The position numbers were made by a program, and so were the translations under genes. Below, piece after piece: positions 9,054 through 17,409 of a stretch of 64,000 bases of DNA. How positions within the stretch are numbered: the stretch's first letter is position 1; every line of letters starts with the position of its first letter. Where the stretch lies: NCBI RefSeq assembly GCF_004136315.1, contig NZ_CP029562.1, positions 5,975,501-6,039,500 of the forward strand, read 5' to 3'. Origin of the DNA: Mesorhizobium sp. Pch-S (GTDB lineage Bacteria > Pseudomonadota > Alphaproteobacteria > Rhizobiales > Rhizobiaceae). The notes below the pieces were generated by a model, which searched no databases, had not been told where the DNA came from, and saw only the letters and a list, made by a program, of their open reading frames with translations.

Positions 9054-9470
9054 TCAATCGTCGCGGTAGACTTTTTCCCGACGCTCATGACGTTCCTGCG
9101 CTTCGATCGACAATGTGGCGATCGGGCGCGCATCGAGACGCTTCAGCGAGATGGGTTCACCCGTTTCCTCACAATATCCATAAGTGCCCTCATCGATACG
9201 CTGCAAGGCAGAATCGATCTTCGAGATCAGCTTGCGCTGACGGTCACGGGCTCTCAGCTCGATCGCGCGGTCCGTTTCCGACGACGCTCGGTCGGCGAGA
9301 TCCGGGTGGTTGGCGTTTTCTTGCTGAAGGATTTCGAGAGTTTCACGCGCCTCGCGCAGAATATCATTCTTCCAGGTAATCAACTTCTGCCGAAAGTATG
9401 ATTTTTGCCGTTCATTCATGAACGGCTCGTCTTCGGAGGGTATGTAATCGGAAGCTACAATTTCGCTCAT
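9054..9470 (-). CDS. dksA: RNA polymerase-binding transcription factor DksA (cysteine-poor type)
   Basis: A 138-aa DksA. The coiled-coil part (about 20-100) includes NERQKSYFRQKLITWKNDIL and ends in the zinc-finger position YGYCEETGEPISLKRLDA. Only one of the four zinc cysteines of E. coli DksA remains (Cys, then Thr, and none in the second pair). Rhizobial cysteine-poor DksA proteins are known and should fold without zinc. It binds the RNA polymerase secondary channel and with ppGpp alters promoter choice in starvation. The ATG at 9470 is chosen because GGGTGAG lies six bases upstream. Confidence 0.92.
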   Translation of the reverse strand: MSEIVASDYIPSEDEPFMNERQKSYFRQKLITWKNDILREARETLEILQQENANHPDLADRASSETDRAIELRARDRQRKLISKIDSALQRIDEGTYGYCEETGEPISLKRLDARPIATLSIEAQERHERREKVYRDD

Positions 9471-9722
9471 TCGACTCACCCGACTGCCCCAAATTTGGCG
9501 CCTATATATTCGCGGCGCAATTGCTTAACAAGCGCAATCCGTCGTGCCGTCACGCATTTGTTAATACAGCCCCGCCCCGTGTCACCGCTTTCCCGGTCAG
9601 CCCCAAGCCACAAAGGTTCTCGGCCTATCTGCCAACAGCCCAGCCGTTGCGCAGAAGCTCCCGGCTGGCTAATTCTTAATTGACGGATCAGCGGACGGCG
9701 CTGATCGGAAAGAGGGATCTGC

Positions 9723-10226
9723 GTGGCGAAACTCTATCTTCTCAGGCACGCGAAGGCTGGATGGGCTCTGCCGGGTACGCGCGACTTCGACCGCGCGCTC
9801 GACCCCTCCGGCGTTACCGATGCCGAGATGATCGGGACCGCCATGCGGACCCATGGCTATGTTCCGGACCTGACGCTGTGTTCCGGTGCACTGCGGGCCC
9901 GCGAAACCCTCGGTGGAATAGCCGCCCATACCGACACCGGCCGCGTTCTCTACTTCGACAAGCTCTACAGCGAGGATGCCGCTGGTTATCTGGAGATCAT
10001 CCGGGATCATGGTGGTTATGGCTCCCTTCTGGTCATTGGCCACAACCCGATGATGGAAGATCTTGCCATGGCCATATCCGGCGAGGGTGAGGAAGGCGCA
10101 CGCGAGACGCTGGAACACGGGTTTCCAACATCGGGACTCGCGGTGGTGCGCTTCGAGGGAAGCCTGACGGGCGCCGCCCCCGGCAAAGGCTATCTGGAAG
10201 ATTTCCTCACCCCGATAACCGTCTGA
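9723..10226 (+). CDS. SixA-type histidine phosphatase
   Basis: A 167-aa histidine-phosphatase-superfamily protein with the N-terminal catalytic RHAKAGW (family RHG motif) at residues 7-13, the arginine block SGALRARETLGG, and VIGHNPMMEDLA, where the second catalytic His lies. Its small size and the RHAKS-like start match SixA, which removes phosphate from phosphohistidine of signalling proteins in E. coli. A GTG start is used, with AGAGGGA about 7 bp upstream. It lies about 90 bp before the YcjX gene on the same strand and may share its transcript. Confidence 0.8.
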   Translation: MAKLYLLRHAKAGWALPGTRDFDRALDPSGVTDAEMIGTAMRTHGYVPDLTLCSGALRARETLGGIAAHTDTGRVLYFDKLYSEDAAGYLEIIRDHGGYGSLLVIGHNPMMEDLAMAISGEGEEGARETLEHGFPTSGLAVVRFEGSLTGAAPGKGYLEDFLTPITV

Positions 10227-10318
10227 TACGCAGTAGCCATTCAAAAGCCGTCTGCGGCAGCCTATATCGAGGTTCCCGCACGGCGGGCGACCAGACGAGC
10301 GGAGCACCAGAGACCCGA

Positions 10319-11788
10319 TTGGCTTCATCGCTGACCACCATTTCCGATGAGGCTCGGATCGCGCTGGACACCGTGACCGGCCGTGCCGCCGGATTGTTTC
10401 GGCCTTCAATCAGGCTCGGCGTCACCGGTCTCTCGCGTGCCGGCAAGACGGTATTCATCTCATCTCTTGTCCACAATCTCATACACGGCGGTCGTTTGCC
10501 GCTTTTCGAAGCGCAGAAGTCAGGGCGCATCGCGCGCGCTTTCCTGGAGGAGCAGCCAGACGATGCCGTGCCGCGTTTCCAGTATGAGGACCACATCGCG
10601 GCCCTGGTCGACCAGCGCATATGGCCGGATTCCACCCGCGCCATCTCGGAGCTGCGGCTGACCATCGAGTTTGAATCGGCTTCTGGCTGGAACCGTATGT
10701 TTTCAGCAGGGAGATTATCGGTCGATATCGTGGACTATCCGGGCGAGTGGCTGCTCGACCTGCCGCTGCTCGGCAAATCCTTCAGCGATTTCTCCAACGA
10801 AGCCTTCGAACTGGCGGCGTTGCCGGTCCGCGCCGACCTCGCCCGCGAATGGCGTGCGCTTTCAACGACGGCGGTTGCCGATGCGGACGCCGACGAACTG
10901 ACCGCGCGCCGGCTGGCCGAAAGTTTTTCAGCCTACCTGAAGGCGTGCAAACGCGATGAACGCGCGCTTTCCACCTTGCCGCCGGGCCGCTTCCTGATGC
11001 CAGGCGATCTCGATGGTTCGCCAGCGCTGACTTTCGCGCCACTGCCCGGCATAACAGGGAAACGGACAAGGCCTGGTTCGCTTCATGCCATGATGGAGCG
11101 TCGCTATGAGGCCTACAAAACGCATGTGGTGAAGCCGTTCTTTCGCGAGCACATCGCCCGCCTCGACCGCCAGATCGTGCTCATCGATGCCATGCAGGCC
11201 CTGAACGCCGGGCCTGCGGCAATGGCCGACCTTGAACGTGCCGTGACGGAAATCCTTGCCTGCTTCAGACCTGGGCGCGGCAACTTCCTGACCGACTGGT
11301 TCGCACGCCGCATCGACCGCATCCTGATCGCCGCGACCAAGGCCGACCATTTGCACCACGAAAGCCACGACCGGCTGCAGGCCATCGTGCGGCGGCTCGC
11401 CGATCGAGCCATCGCCAAGGCGAGCTTCACCGGCACAGCCGTCGACGTCGTTGCCATGGCAGCGGTGCGCGCCACCCGTGAAGGCACGGTCAAGCAGGGA
11501 ACCGAGACCTTACCGGTCATCATAGGCACGCCGCTTGAAGGCGAGCAGATCGGGGGCGAGACTTTCAACGGGAACACCGAAACGGCCATATTTCCCGGTG
11601 ACTTGCCGAAAAGCGCTGATGCCGTTTTCGAGGAACATTCACAGGATCGCACAGACAATCCAGCCATAAGATTCGTGCGGTTCCGGCCGCCGAAACTCGA
11701 ACGCACTGCCGAGGGCGTGACGCTGTCGCTGCCACATATCCGCCTTGACCGTGCCTTGCAGTTCCTGATCGGAGACCGCCTCGCATGA
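10319..11788 (+). CDS. YcjX family GTP/ATP-binding protein
   Basis: A 489-aa protein with a Walker A motif GVTGLSRAGKT at about residues 37-47 and a likely Walker B DIVDYPGEWLLDLPLLGKS near 140. VLIDAMQALNAG and IAATKADHLHHE (TKxD-like guanine specificity) lie in the second half. This is the YcjX/DUF463 stress-inducible P-loop family. The start is a TTG with only a weak ribosome-binding site. The stop overlaps the start of the next gene by 4 bp (ATGA), so it is translationally coupled to the YcjF-like membrane protein, the usual partner. The function of the pair is not established. Confidence 0.85.
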   Translation: MASSLTTISDEARIALDTVTGRAAGLFRPSIRLGVTGLSRAGKTVFISSLVHNLIHGGRLPLFEAQKSGRIARAFLEEQPDDAVPRFQYEDHIAALVDQRIWPDSTRAISELRLTIEFESASGWNRMFSAGRLSVDIVDYPGEWLLDLPLLGKSFSDFSNEAFELAALPVRADLAREWRALSTTAVADADADELTARRLAESFSAYLKACKRDERALSTLPPGRFLMPGDLDGSPALTFAPLPGITGKRTRPGSLHAMMERRYEAYKTHVVKPFFREHIARLDRQIVLIDAMQALNAGPAAMADLERAVTEILACFRPGRGNFLTDWFARRIDRILIAATKADHLHHESHDRLQAIVRRLADRAIAKASFTGTAVDVVAMAAVRATREGTVKQGTETLPVIIGTPLEGEQIGGETFNGNTETAIFPGDLPKSADAVFEEHSQDRTDNPAIRFVRFRPPKLERTAEGVTLSLPHIRLDRALQFLIGDRLA

Positions 11789-12870
11789 CCACGTCCCGCA
11801 AGCCGGCGGCGTTCCGCATCGAGCCGGACACCGCATCCCAACTGAAGGTTACGGCTGTCGAAAGGTCGTCGGAAACGACACGCAAGCCGCGCGCGATGAA
11901 GGCCGAAGCGGCTATCGTCGTGCCCGACGCAATCGATGTTTTCGACGAGCCGGACCTGATCACAGCCGAACCACCAACAGCACCCGCGCCGCGCAAACGC
12001 TCGTTCCTCGCCAACACCTTCTTTGGTGCCGTCGGCATCCTGGTCTCACTGGCAATAGGTTTGTGGACGGACCGGCTGATCCGCGACCTCTTCACGCGCG
12101 CCGATTGGCTCGGCTGGCTGGCCGCCGGCGTGGCAGCAATCGCGCTGCTTGCACTGCTTGTCATCCTGGCCCGCGAATTCCTCGCGATTGCGCGGCTTGC
12201 CAAGGTGGAGAAGCTGCAAGGCAAAGCGCTGGATGCCCTTGCGCGGGACGATCCCAACGCCGCGCGCGCCGTCGTGGACGAACTGTCTGCTTTTGTCGCA
12301 GCCCGGCCACAGACGGCCGCCGGTCGCCGTGCGCTGGCTGAATTGCGCGGCGAGATCATCGACGGCGGCAATCTCGTGAGACTGGCAGAAACCGAAATCC
12401 TCGGCCCTCTGGACGCCCAGGCCAAGACAATGATCCTGGACGCGGCCAAGCGGGTGTCGCTGGTTACCGCCGTCAGCCCGCGCGCCCTGGTGGACGTCGC
12501 CTACGTCGTGTTCGAGGCTGGAAGACTGATCCGGCGCCTTTCAGAGCTTTATGGCGGCCGTCCCGGCACGCTAGGCTTTTTCCGGCTTGCCAGAAGTGTG
12601 CTTGCCCATCTTGCGGTCACCGGCTCGATCGCCGTCGGCGACAGTTTTGTCCAGCAGATCGTCGGTCATGGCCTTGCGGCGCGGCTGTCGGCAAAGCTGG
12701 GTGAAGGCGTGGTCAACGGCATGATGACGGCCCGAATCGGTATCGCTGCCATGGAAACCGCCCGCCCCTTGCCGTTCACGGCTGTCAAACGACCAGGCAT
12801 GGGCGATTTTCTCACCGCCTTGACCTCTTTCACAGGCGGAAAGGATCGCGGCAACGGCGCGACTTCCTGA
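11785..12870 (+). CDS. YcjF/TIGR01620 family membrane protein
   Basis: A 361-aa protein: a charged soluble head of about 70 residues, then two membrane segments (LANTFFGAVGILVSLAIGLW and WLAAGVAAIALLALLVILAR), then a mostly helical cytoplasmic region (about 140-330) with AVSPRALVDVAYVVFEAGRL and two weaker hydrophobic stretches. This is the DUF697/YcjF arrangement. The gene overlaps the YcjX gene by ATGA. The two proteins are expected to work together at the inner membrane, possibly in envelope stress, but evidence is genomic association only. Confidence 0.82.
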   Translation: MTTSRKPAAFRIEPDTASQLKVTAVERSSETTRKPRAMKAEAAIVVPDAIDVFDEPDLITAEPPTAPAPRKRSFLANTFFGAVGILVSLAIGLWTDRLIRDLFTRADWLGWLAAGVAAIALLALLVILAREFLAIARLAKVEKLQGKALDALARDDPNAARAVVDELSAFVAARPQTAAGRRALAELRGEIIDGGNLVRLAETEILGPLDAQAKTMILDAAKRVSLVTAVSPRALVDVAYVVFEAGRLIRRLSELYGGRPGTLGFFRLARSVLAHLAVTGSIAVGDSFVQQIVGHGLAARLSAKLGEGVVNGMMTARIGIAAMETARPLPFTAVKRPGMGDFLTALTSFTGGKDRGNGATS

Positions 12871-12915
12871 TCTAGCGAACCATGCCAAAGCGCGGACAGT
12901 CAGCGCGGGTTGGCA

Positions 12916-13215
12916 TCAGTGGCCGATCATCCATTTCTTACGCATCGATGTCGGCTTGTTGCCAATCTTGCACAGTGCGCAACCACAGCCGCTGAGATGC
13001 GCCTTCTTGACCACTTTCGGTTCGGTGCCGCTTCGCTCCGAACGCGCCAATGCCCGGCGCAGCTTGTCGTTCATCAGGCTCAGGCGGGGCGCTGCCACAT
13101 CCCTGTTGCTCTGTTCCTTGCATTGCGGGCACGCGCACGCCCTCAGCGCGTCTTGCATCGGAACCCATTCATCAAATGGCCCGCAGTCGTCACAAACATA
13201 ATTGTAGAGCGGCAT
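12916..13215 (-). CDS. fmdB: FmdB-type zinc ribbon protein
   Basis: A 99-aa protein that opens MPLYNYVCDDCG and continues to CACPQCKE, the paired CxxC zinc ribbon of the FmdB family. An extra cysteine cluster (SGCGCALCKIG) lies near the C terminus. FmdB was named for a putative regulatory gene next to formamidase; its action is not settled. Here it is the last gene of the fmdA-amiS-fmdB run, 98 bp after amiS, which supports the name. It could bind nucleic acid or help regulate or mature the amidase. Confidence 0.82.
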   Translation of the reverse strand: MPLYNYVCDDCGPFDEWVPMQDALRACACPQCKEQSNRDVAAPRLSLMNDKLRRALARSERSGTEPKVVKKAHLSGCGCALCKIGNKPTSMRKKWMIGH

Positions 13216-13313
13216 CGCCAGCCTCCGAAAACATCAAGACGATTTTGTCAGGCGAGGGGTGTCCCGCCCATCCAGGTTGCCAGGCTGATCTGTTGCCAGA
13301 CCAGACAACAGCG

Positions 13314-13826
13314 TCACAGCTTGCCGTCCAGCAGCAGGAAGCCCGGTAGCCAGCCGGTGATGACGCCCGCTAGCAGAGTGGCAATCGCGGTAACCCGCAG
13401 GACCGGCCGCTGCAGCGCCAGAAGCAGGAAATAAAGGAACCACACCACACCCCAGATGACCCAGTTGGATGCCATCCAGAAGTCGATCGACGTTTGGCCG
13501 TCTGAAAACCCTCGTGCCGCCACCGGAACGGTGGTGATCGCGACGAACAGGCTGAACCAGCCGAGCCCTCGCCCATCCACCTTTATCACCCTGTTGTAGG
13601 CCACCCAGAAGTAGGTTGCCGAAAACAGGATCGTCAGCGCCGCACCCTTTATCGACGCAGCATCTGCGCCGGGTCCGAACGCCCAGGCCAGTGATACGCC
13701 GAACGTCACGACACCGGAAACCACATTGATGACGATGATTTCCAGGTCCTCGATTTTCCCGAGCAGCCACAGCCCGTTCAGGAACAGGACCGCACCGACA
13801 TAAAGCAAAGCAAATCCGAGCAGCAT
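13314..13826 (-). CDS. amiS: AmiS/UreI family amide (urea) channel
   Basis: A 170-aa integral membrane protein with about six helices, starting LLGFALLYVGAVLFLNGLWL, the signature first helix of AmiS/UreI. ATG 13826 is preceded by GGGGAGGGAA, an excellent ribosome-binding site; the frame is open only 5 codons farther. Members of this family pass urea or short-chain amides through the inner membrane. It lies between fmdA and fmdB on the same strand, so it probably supplies formamide or a related amide to the formamidase. Confidence 0.88.
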   Translation of the reverse strand: MLLGFALLYVGAVLFLNGLWLLGKIEDLEIIVINVVSGVVTFGVSLAWAFGPGADAASIKGAALTILFSATYFWVAYNRVIKVDGRGLGWFSLFVAITTVPVAARGFSDGQTSIDFWMASNWVIWGVVWFLYFLLLALQRPVLRVTAIATLLAGVITGWLPGFLLLDGKL

Positions 13827-13895
13827 GAATTCCCTCCCCAAAAAGAGCGCCGGCCAGAACCGTGTCTGACCGTCGCTTCATTGTTGCGCAGCCTG

Positions 13896-15122
13896 TCAGC
13901 TCGTCTTGGCGACGTCGGCCTTGAAGTCCTGCTTCTTCGGTCCATGCGCGTTGGGATTGATGTCGAAGTCGAAGATCGCCGTCGGAATGGCCAAGGTGGC
14001 GCAAACGTTGGGAATATCGACGATGCCGGCAATGCGTCCTTCGACAGGGGCAGTGCCGAGGATCATGTAGGCCTGTTCGCCGGAGTAGCCGAACTTCTTG
14101 AGGTATTCGATGGCGTTGAGGCAGGCCCGGCGATAGGCGACGTGGGCATCCAGATAAAATTGCTCACCCGTGTGTTCATCGACCGAGATACCCTCGAAGA
14201 TGAGATAGTCATCAAAATGCGGGTCGATCGGGCTTGGCTTGAAGATCGGGTTGGTGACGCCGTATTTGGCCATGCCACCCTTGATGACATCGACGCTGAT
14301 ATCGACCCAGCCGGCCATTTCGATGGCACCGCAGAAGGTGATTTCGCCATCACCCTGCGAGAAATGGATATCGCCCATCGAGAGGCCGCCGCCCTTCACA
14401 TAGACGGGGAAGTAGACCTTCGAACCACGCGACAGGTTCTTGATGTCGCAGTTGCCACCGTGCTCGCGCGGCGGGACCGTGCGCCACGCCTCGGCCGCGG
14501 CCTTCCTCGCCGCATCGCCCTTCAACTGTCCCATCAGCGCCGTGTCGGCATATGGCAGCGCTGCCAGCGGCGGCACACGCGCAGGATCGGTCGCCACCAG
14601 TTCGGCTTCACGCCTGTTGGCTTCCGCGAGCAGCTTGTGGTCAGGCAGGCAGCCGATCAGGCCAGGGTGGATGATGCCGGGATAACGCACGCCTGGAATA
14701 TGGCGCGACGTCGTGTAGATGCCATGGAAATCCCAGCAGGATTTGCTGGCTTCGGGGTAATGCTCGGTCAGGAAGCCGCCGCCGTTTTCCTTGGCAAACA
14801 AGCCGTTGAAACCCCACTCGGAGTCAGGTTTGGCGCCAAGGTCAAGGATGTCGACCACCAAAAGGTCGCCGGGCTCCGCGCCATCGACGCCGAACGGGCC
14901 GCTGAGGTAGTGAACGCGCGTCAGGTCGACGTCGCGGACATCATTGGCGCTGTCGTTGTTGCCGATCTGGCCTCCCGTCCAGTCGTGGCATTCCACGCGA
15001 TAGGTGCGCCCCGGCTTGAGTTGCTCCACCATTGGAATGTCCGGATGCCACCGGTTGTGAGTCTTGATGGCATGATCTTCGGGGGCTTTGTTCAGGTCGA
15101 CTGAGAATACTGTCTGTGGCAT
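13896..15122 (-). CDS. fmdA: formamidase (acetamidase/formamidase family)
   Basis: A 408-aa enzyme whose start follows a strong GAGGAGGAAC site. Conserved blocks are NRWHPDIPMVEQLKPG, VECHDWTGGQIGNNDSANDV, HYLSGPFGVDGAEPGDLLVV, GGNCDIKNLSRGSKVYFPVY and FSQGDGEITFCGAIEMAG, all typical of FmdA, with length near the usual 405-410. It hydrolyses formamide (and possibly other short amides) to formate and ammonia in the cytoplasm. Downstream are the amide channel and FmdB genes; upstream, divergently, an OmpR-type regulator. I infer nitrogen acquisition from amides under the control of the adjacent signalling genes. Confidence 0.92.
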   Translation of the reverse strand: MPQTVFSVDLNKAPEDHAIKTHNRWHPDIPMVEQLKPGRTYRVECHDWTGGQIGNNDSANDVRDVDLTRVHYLSGPFGVDGAEPGDLLVVDILDLGAKPDSEWGFNGLFAKENGGGFLTEHYPEASKSCWDFHGIYTTSRHIPGVRYPGIIHPGLIGCLPDHKLLAEANRREAELVATDPARVPPLAALPYADTALMGQLKGDAARKAAAEAWRTVPPREHGGNCDIKNLSRGSKVYFPVYVKGGGLSMGDIHFSQGDGEITFCGAIEMAGWVDISVDVIKGGMAKYGVTNPIFKPSPIDPHFDDYLIFEGISVDEHTGEQFYLDAHVAYRRACLNAIEYLKKFGYSGEQAYMILGTAPVEGRIAGIVDIPNVCATLAIPTAIFDFDINPNAHGPKKQDFKADVAKTS

Positions 15123-15486
15123 GCGGCTGTTCCTCCTCAACGCCAGCGTGCAGGCGGGTGGCTTGCGTGCCGTCCTCGTCCTTGCACCGGGCTGCACGAT
15201 GGCGCCCGGTATCGCCGTGCGACGCCAAGCTAGGTGCGGTATGTAATCGCCATGCATCGGAATGCCGCCCGCTTTGTAATTTTTTGTAACCAGCCGGCCA
15301 GCGGCCCGCGCTCGCAGCACGCGCGCCTCAGACGATTTTAGTTATAATTTTCAGTGTATTGGACAAACCTTCCCATGCGCGAAAAACATCGACCGGCCCT
15401 CACCTCGCTTCATGCGACGCCGACCACGACAAATGACTGTCTTCCCTCCTCGACCGTACGCAGGAATTGCGATTATCGTAGCGGTC
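15123..15486. promoter_or_regulatory. divergent fmdA / response-regulator control region with TGTAA half-sites
   Basis: This 364-bp region separates the formamidase operon from the OmpR-type regulator gene. It holds TATGTAAT at 15240-15247, TTTGTAAT at 15273-15280 and TTTGTAAC at 15283-15290. The last two are exactly 10 bp apart and the first is 33 bp from the second, that is, all on about the same face of the helix. OmpR-family proteins bind such direct repeats, so this is a candidate operator. No clear sigma-54 or sigma-70 promoter was recognised. Confidence 0.4.
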
Positions 15487-16224
15487 ATGTCAGTCGCCGA
15501 ACAAAGATCACGCATTCTCATTGTCGATGACGATCGCCGGCTCTGCAGCTTTCTGGAAAGATTCCTCACGAGCGAAGGCTACGCCATTGTCAGCACCCAT
15601 GACGGGCGTTCAATGCGGCGCGCGCTGGCCGACGAGGCGTTCGATCTTGTCATCCTCGATCTCGGCTTTCCTGTCGGCGAAGACGGCGTGACCCTGGCGC
15701 GCAGCATGCGCTCGCAATACGATCTGCCGCTGATCATGCTGTCGGGCAAGAACACCACAATCGACAAGGTCGTCTGTCTCGAACTGGGGGCCGACGACTA
15801 CATCACCAAGCCTTTCGAGCCGCGCGAGCTCCTGGCGCGCGTACGCACGGTGATGAGGCGCTTTGCCAAGCGCATCAACCTGCCGGAAGCTGCAGAGGCG
15901 GATCGCTCCGCGTCCGTCTGTTTCGACGGCTGGCGGCTCGACCCCACACGCTACAAGCTGTCGTCACCAAATGGCGAAAACGTGCGACTGACCAGTCAGG
16001 AGTTCCAGATCCTGTCAGCACTCGTGGAACGGCGCGGTCGCGTCCTGTCACGCGAGCAGATCCTTGACATCGTCGCCAATCGCAGCTGGACGCCCTATGA
16101 CCGCAGCATCGACGTGCTGATTGGCAAGATACGTCGCAAGTTACGGGACAACGCGCGTGACACCCAGTTCATCAAGACCATTCGCGGTGTCGGCTACATG
16201 TTCGCCACTCAAGGTCGGGACTGA
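15487..16224 (+). CDS. OmpR-family response regulator (amide locus)
   Basis: A 245-aa regulator. The receiver opens ILIVDDDRRLCSFLERFL, has the phospho-Asp in DLVILDLGFPVGEDG, the switch Ser in IMLSGKN and the Lys in ITKPFEPRELL. The C-terminal winged helix (about 140-240) has LTSQEFQILSALVERRGRVL and the typical end IRRKLRDNARDTQFIKTIRG, then VGYMF. ATG 15487 is chosen because the receiver begins eight residues later; no strong ribosome-binding site is visible. It diverges from fmdA, and its last 84 bp overlap the convergent receiver-kinase gene. I infer it is the output of the kinases at 16-20 kb and acts on the fmdA promoter. Confidence 0.85.
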   Translation: MSVAEQRSRILIVDDDRRLCSFLERFLTSEGYAIVSTHDGRSMRRALADEAFDLVILDLGFPVGEDGVTLARSMRSQYDLPLIMLSGKNTTIDKVVCLELGADDYITKPFEPRELLARVRTVMRRFAKRINLPEAAEADRSASVCFDGWRLDPTRYKLSSPNGENVRLTSQEFQILSALVERRGRVLSREQILDIVANRSWTPYDRSIDVLIGKIRRKLRDNARDTQFIKTIRGVGYMFATQGRD

Positions 16225-17409
16225 GGCACGCGGCAGATAAAGATTGATCCGGGTGCCTTCGTCCGGCTTGCTGGAGATGCCAAGGCGTCCGCCTGACTGG
16301 CGCACGAATCCATCGACCATCGTCAGGCCCAGACCGTTGCCCTTGCCCGCAGGTTTGGTGCTGAAGAGCGGTTCCAATGCGCGGCGGCGTACCGCTACCG
16401 GCATTCCATGCCCGGTGTCGATGACAGAGATAACGACATACTGACCGGGCAACAGGCCCGACGCGACCCGGGCATCATCCGGCCGAACGACAAAATTGCA
16501 AGCCTCGAACCGGAGCCTGCCGCCGTCAGGCATTGCGTCGCGCGCGTTGAGCGCGAGGTTGAGCAGGCTGGTTTCCATCTGCGCCGGGTGAACCTCGATC
16601 TCATGCAGATCATCCGCAAGCTCGAGCGAGAGGCTGATGTCGTCGCCCAGCGTACGACGCAAGACGCGCATCAGGTCCGGCATCACCGCATGCAGGTCGA
16701 CGCGAACCGCATCGCCCCCATCCTGGCGGCCGAAATTGAGCAGGCGCGTCGTCAGGTCGGTACCCGCCTTCACCGCCGCCAGGGCATCATCAAGCATTTG
16801 TACCTGCTCCGGCTTGGTTCGCACATGCTCCTGCAGCCAGCGCAGATTGCCGAGCAGGACAGCCAGGATGTTGTTGAAGTCGTGCGCGATGCCTCCGGCC
16901 AGTTGTCCCATCGTCTGGATGCGCTGCATCTGCCCGAGCCTCTCGGCGACCAGGCGTTTTTCCTCCATCAGGCGAGTACGCTCGAAGCAGCGCTCCAGCG
17001 TCGCCAACAGGTCGGCGCTGTGGAACGGCTTGCACAGATAGTCATAGGCGCCGGCCTGCAATGCCTCCACAGCCGTCTCGACCGAGGCATAGGCGGTCAC
17101 CATCAGGCAGATGAGATCGGGGCTTTGCCGACGGAACGTCCGGACCAGTTCGACACCGTTGCCGACGCCCAGCCGCACGTCGACCAGGGCAATCGCCGGC
17201 TGGTGCAGTGCCAATGCGTCTTGGGCCGACAACGCATCATGCGCGATGATCGCCTGGTAGCCTTCAAGCTCAAGCAATCCGGCGAGACTCGCGGCGAAAT
17301 CCTCATCATCGTCGACAATGAGGACCCGCTTCTTCTCAACCGTCTCGGCACCCTGCGGGACGATATCGTCGCCGATGAAATCGGTCTGCAGATCGGTCTG
17401 GTCTGTCAT
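16141..17409 (-). CDS. receiver-histidine kinase hybrid (soluble)
   Basis: A 422-aa protein without membrane segments. An N-terminal receiver (about 27-145) has VLIVDDDEDF, ALVDVRLGVGNG with the phospho-Asp and CKPFHSADLL. A short coil leads to a kinase with [12 protein letters not shown] (phospho-His near 195), NLALNARDAMPDGG, DTGHGMP and GKGNGLGLTMVDG. Its start overlaps the stop of the permease-kinase gene as ATGA, so the two are translationally coupled. The receiver may take phosphate from the permease-kinase, which has no receiver of its own, making this a relay node ahead of the OmpR-type regulator. That order is inference. Its 3' end overlaps the regulator gene on the other strand by 84 bp. 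Confidence 0.85.
   Translation of the reverse strand: MTDQTDLQTDFIGDDIVPQGAETVEKKRVLIVDDDEDFAASLAGLLELEGYQAIIAHDALSAQDALALHQPAIALVDVRLGVGNGVELVRTFRRQSPDLICLMVTAYASVETAVEALQAGAYDYLCKPFHSADLLATLERCFERTRLMEEKRLVAERLGQMQRIQTMGQLAGGIAHDFNNILAVLLGNLRWLQEHVRTKPEQVQMLDDALAAVKAGTDLTTRLLNFGRQDGGDAVRVDLHAVMPDLMRVLRRTLGDDISLSLELADDLHEIEVHPAQMETSLLNLALNARDAMPDGGRLRFEACNFVVRPDDARVASGLLPGQYVVISVIDTGHGMPVAVRRRALEPLFSTKPAGKGNGLGLTMVDGFVRQSGGRLGISSKPDEGTRINLYLPRASVPTLSGEHVADTANGLDELGVTRVVP

Noticed and set aside
13881..15104. 407-codon plus-strand frame opposite fmdA
   Set aside because: The minus strand encodes a complete formamidase with a strong ribosome-binding site; the plus frame has no domain.
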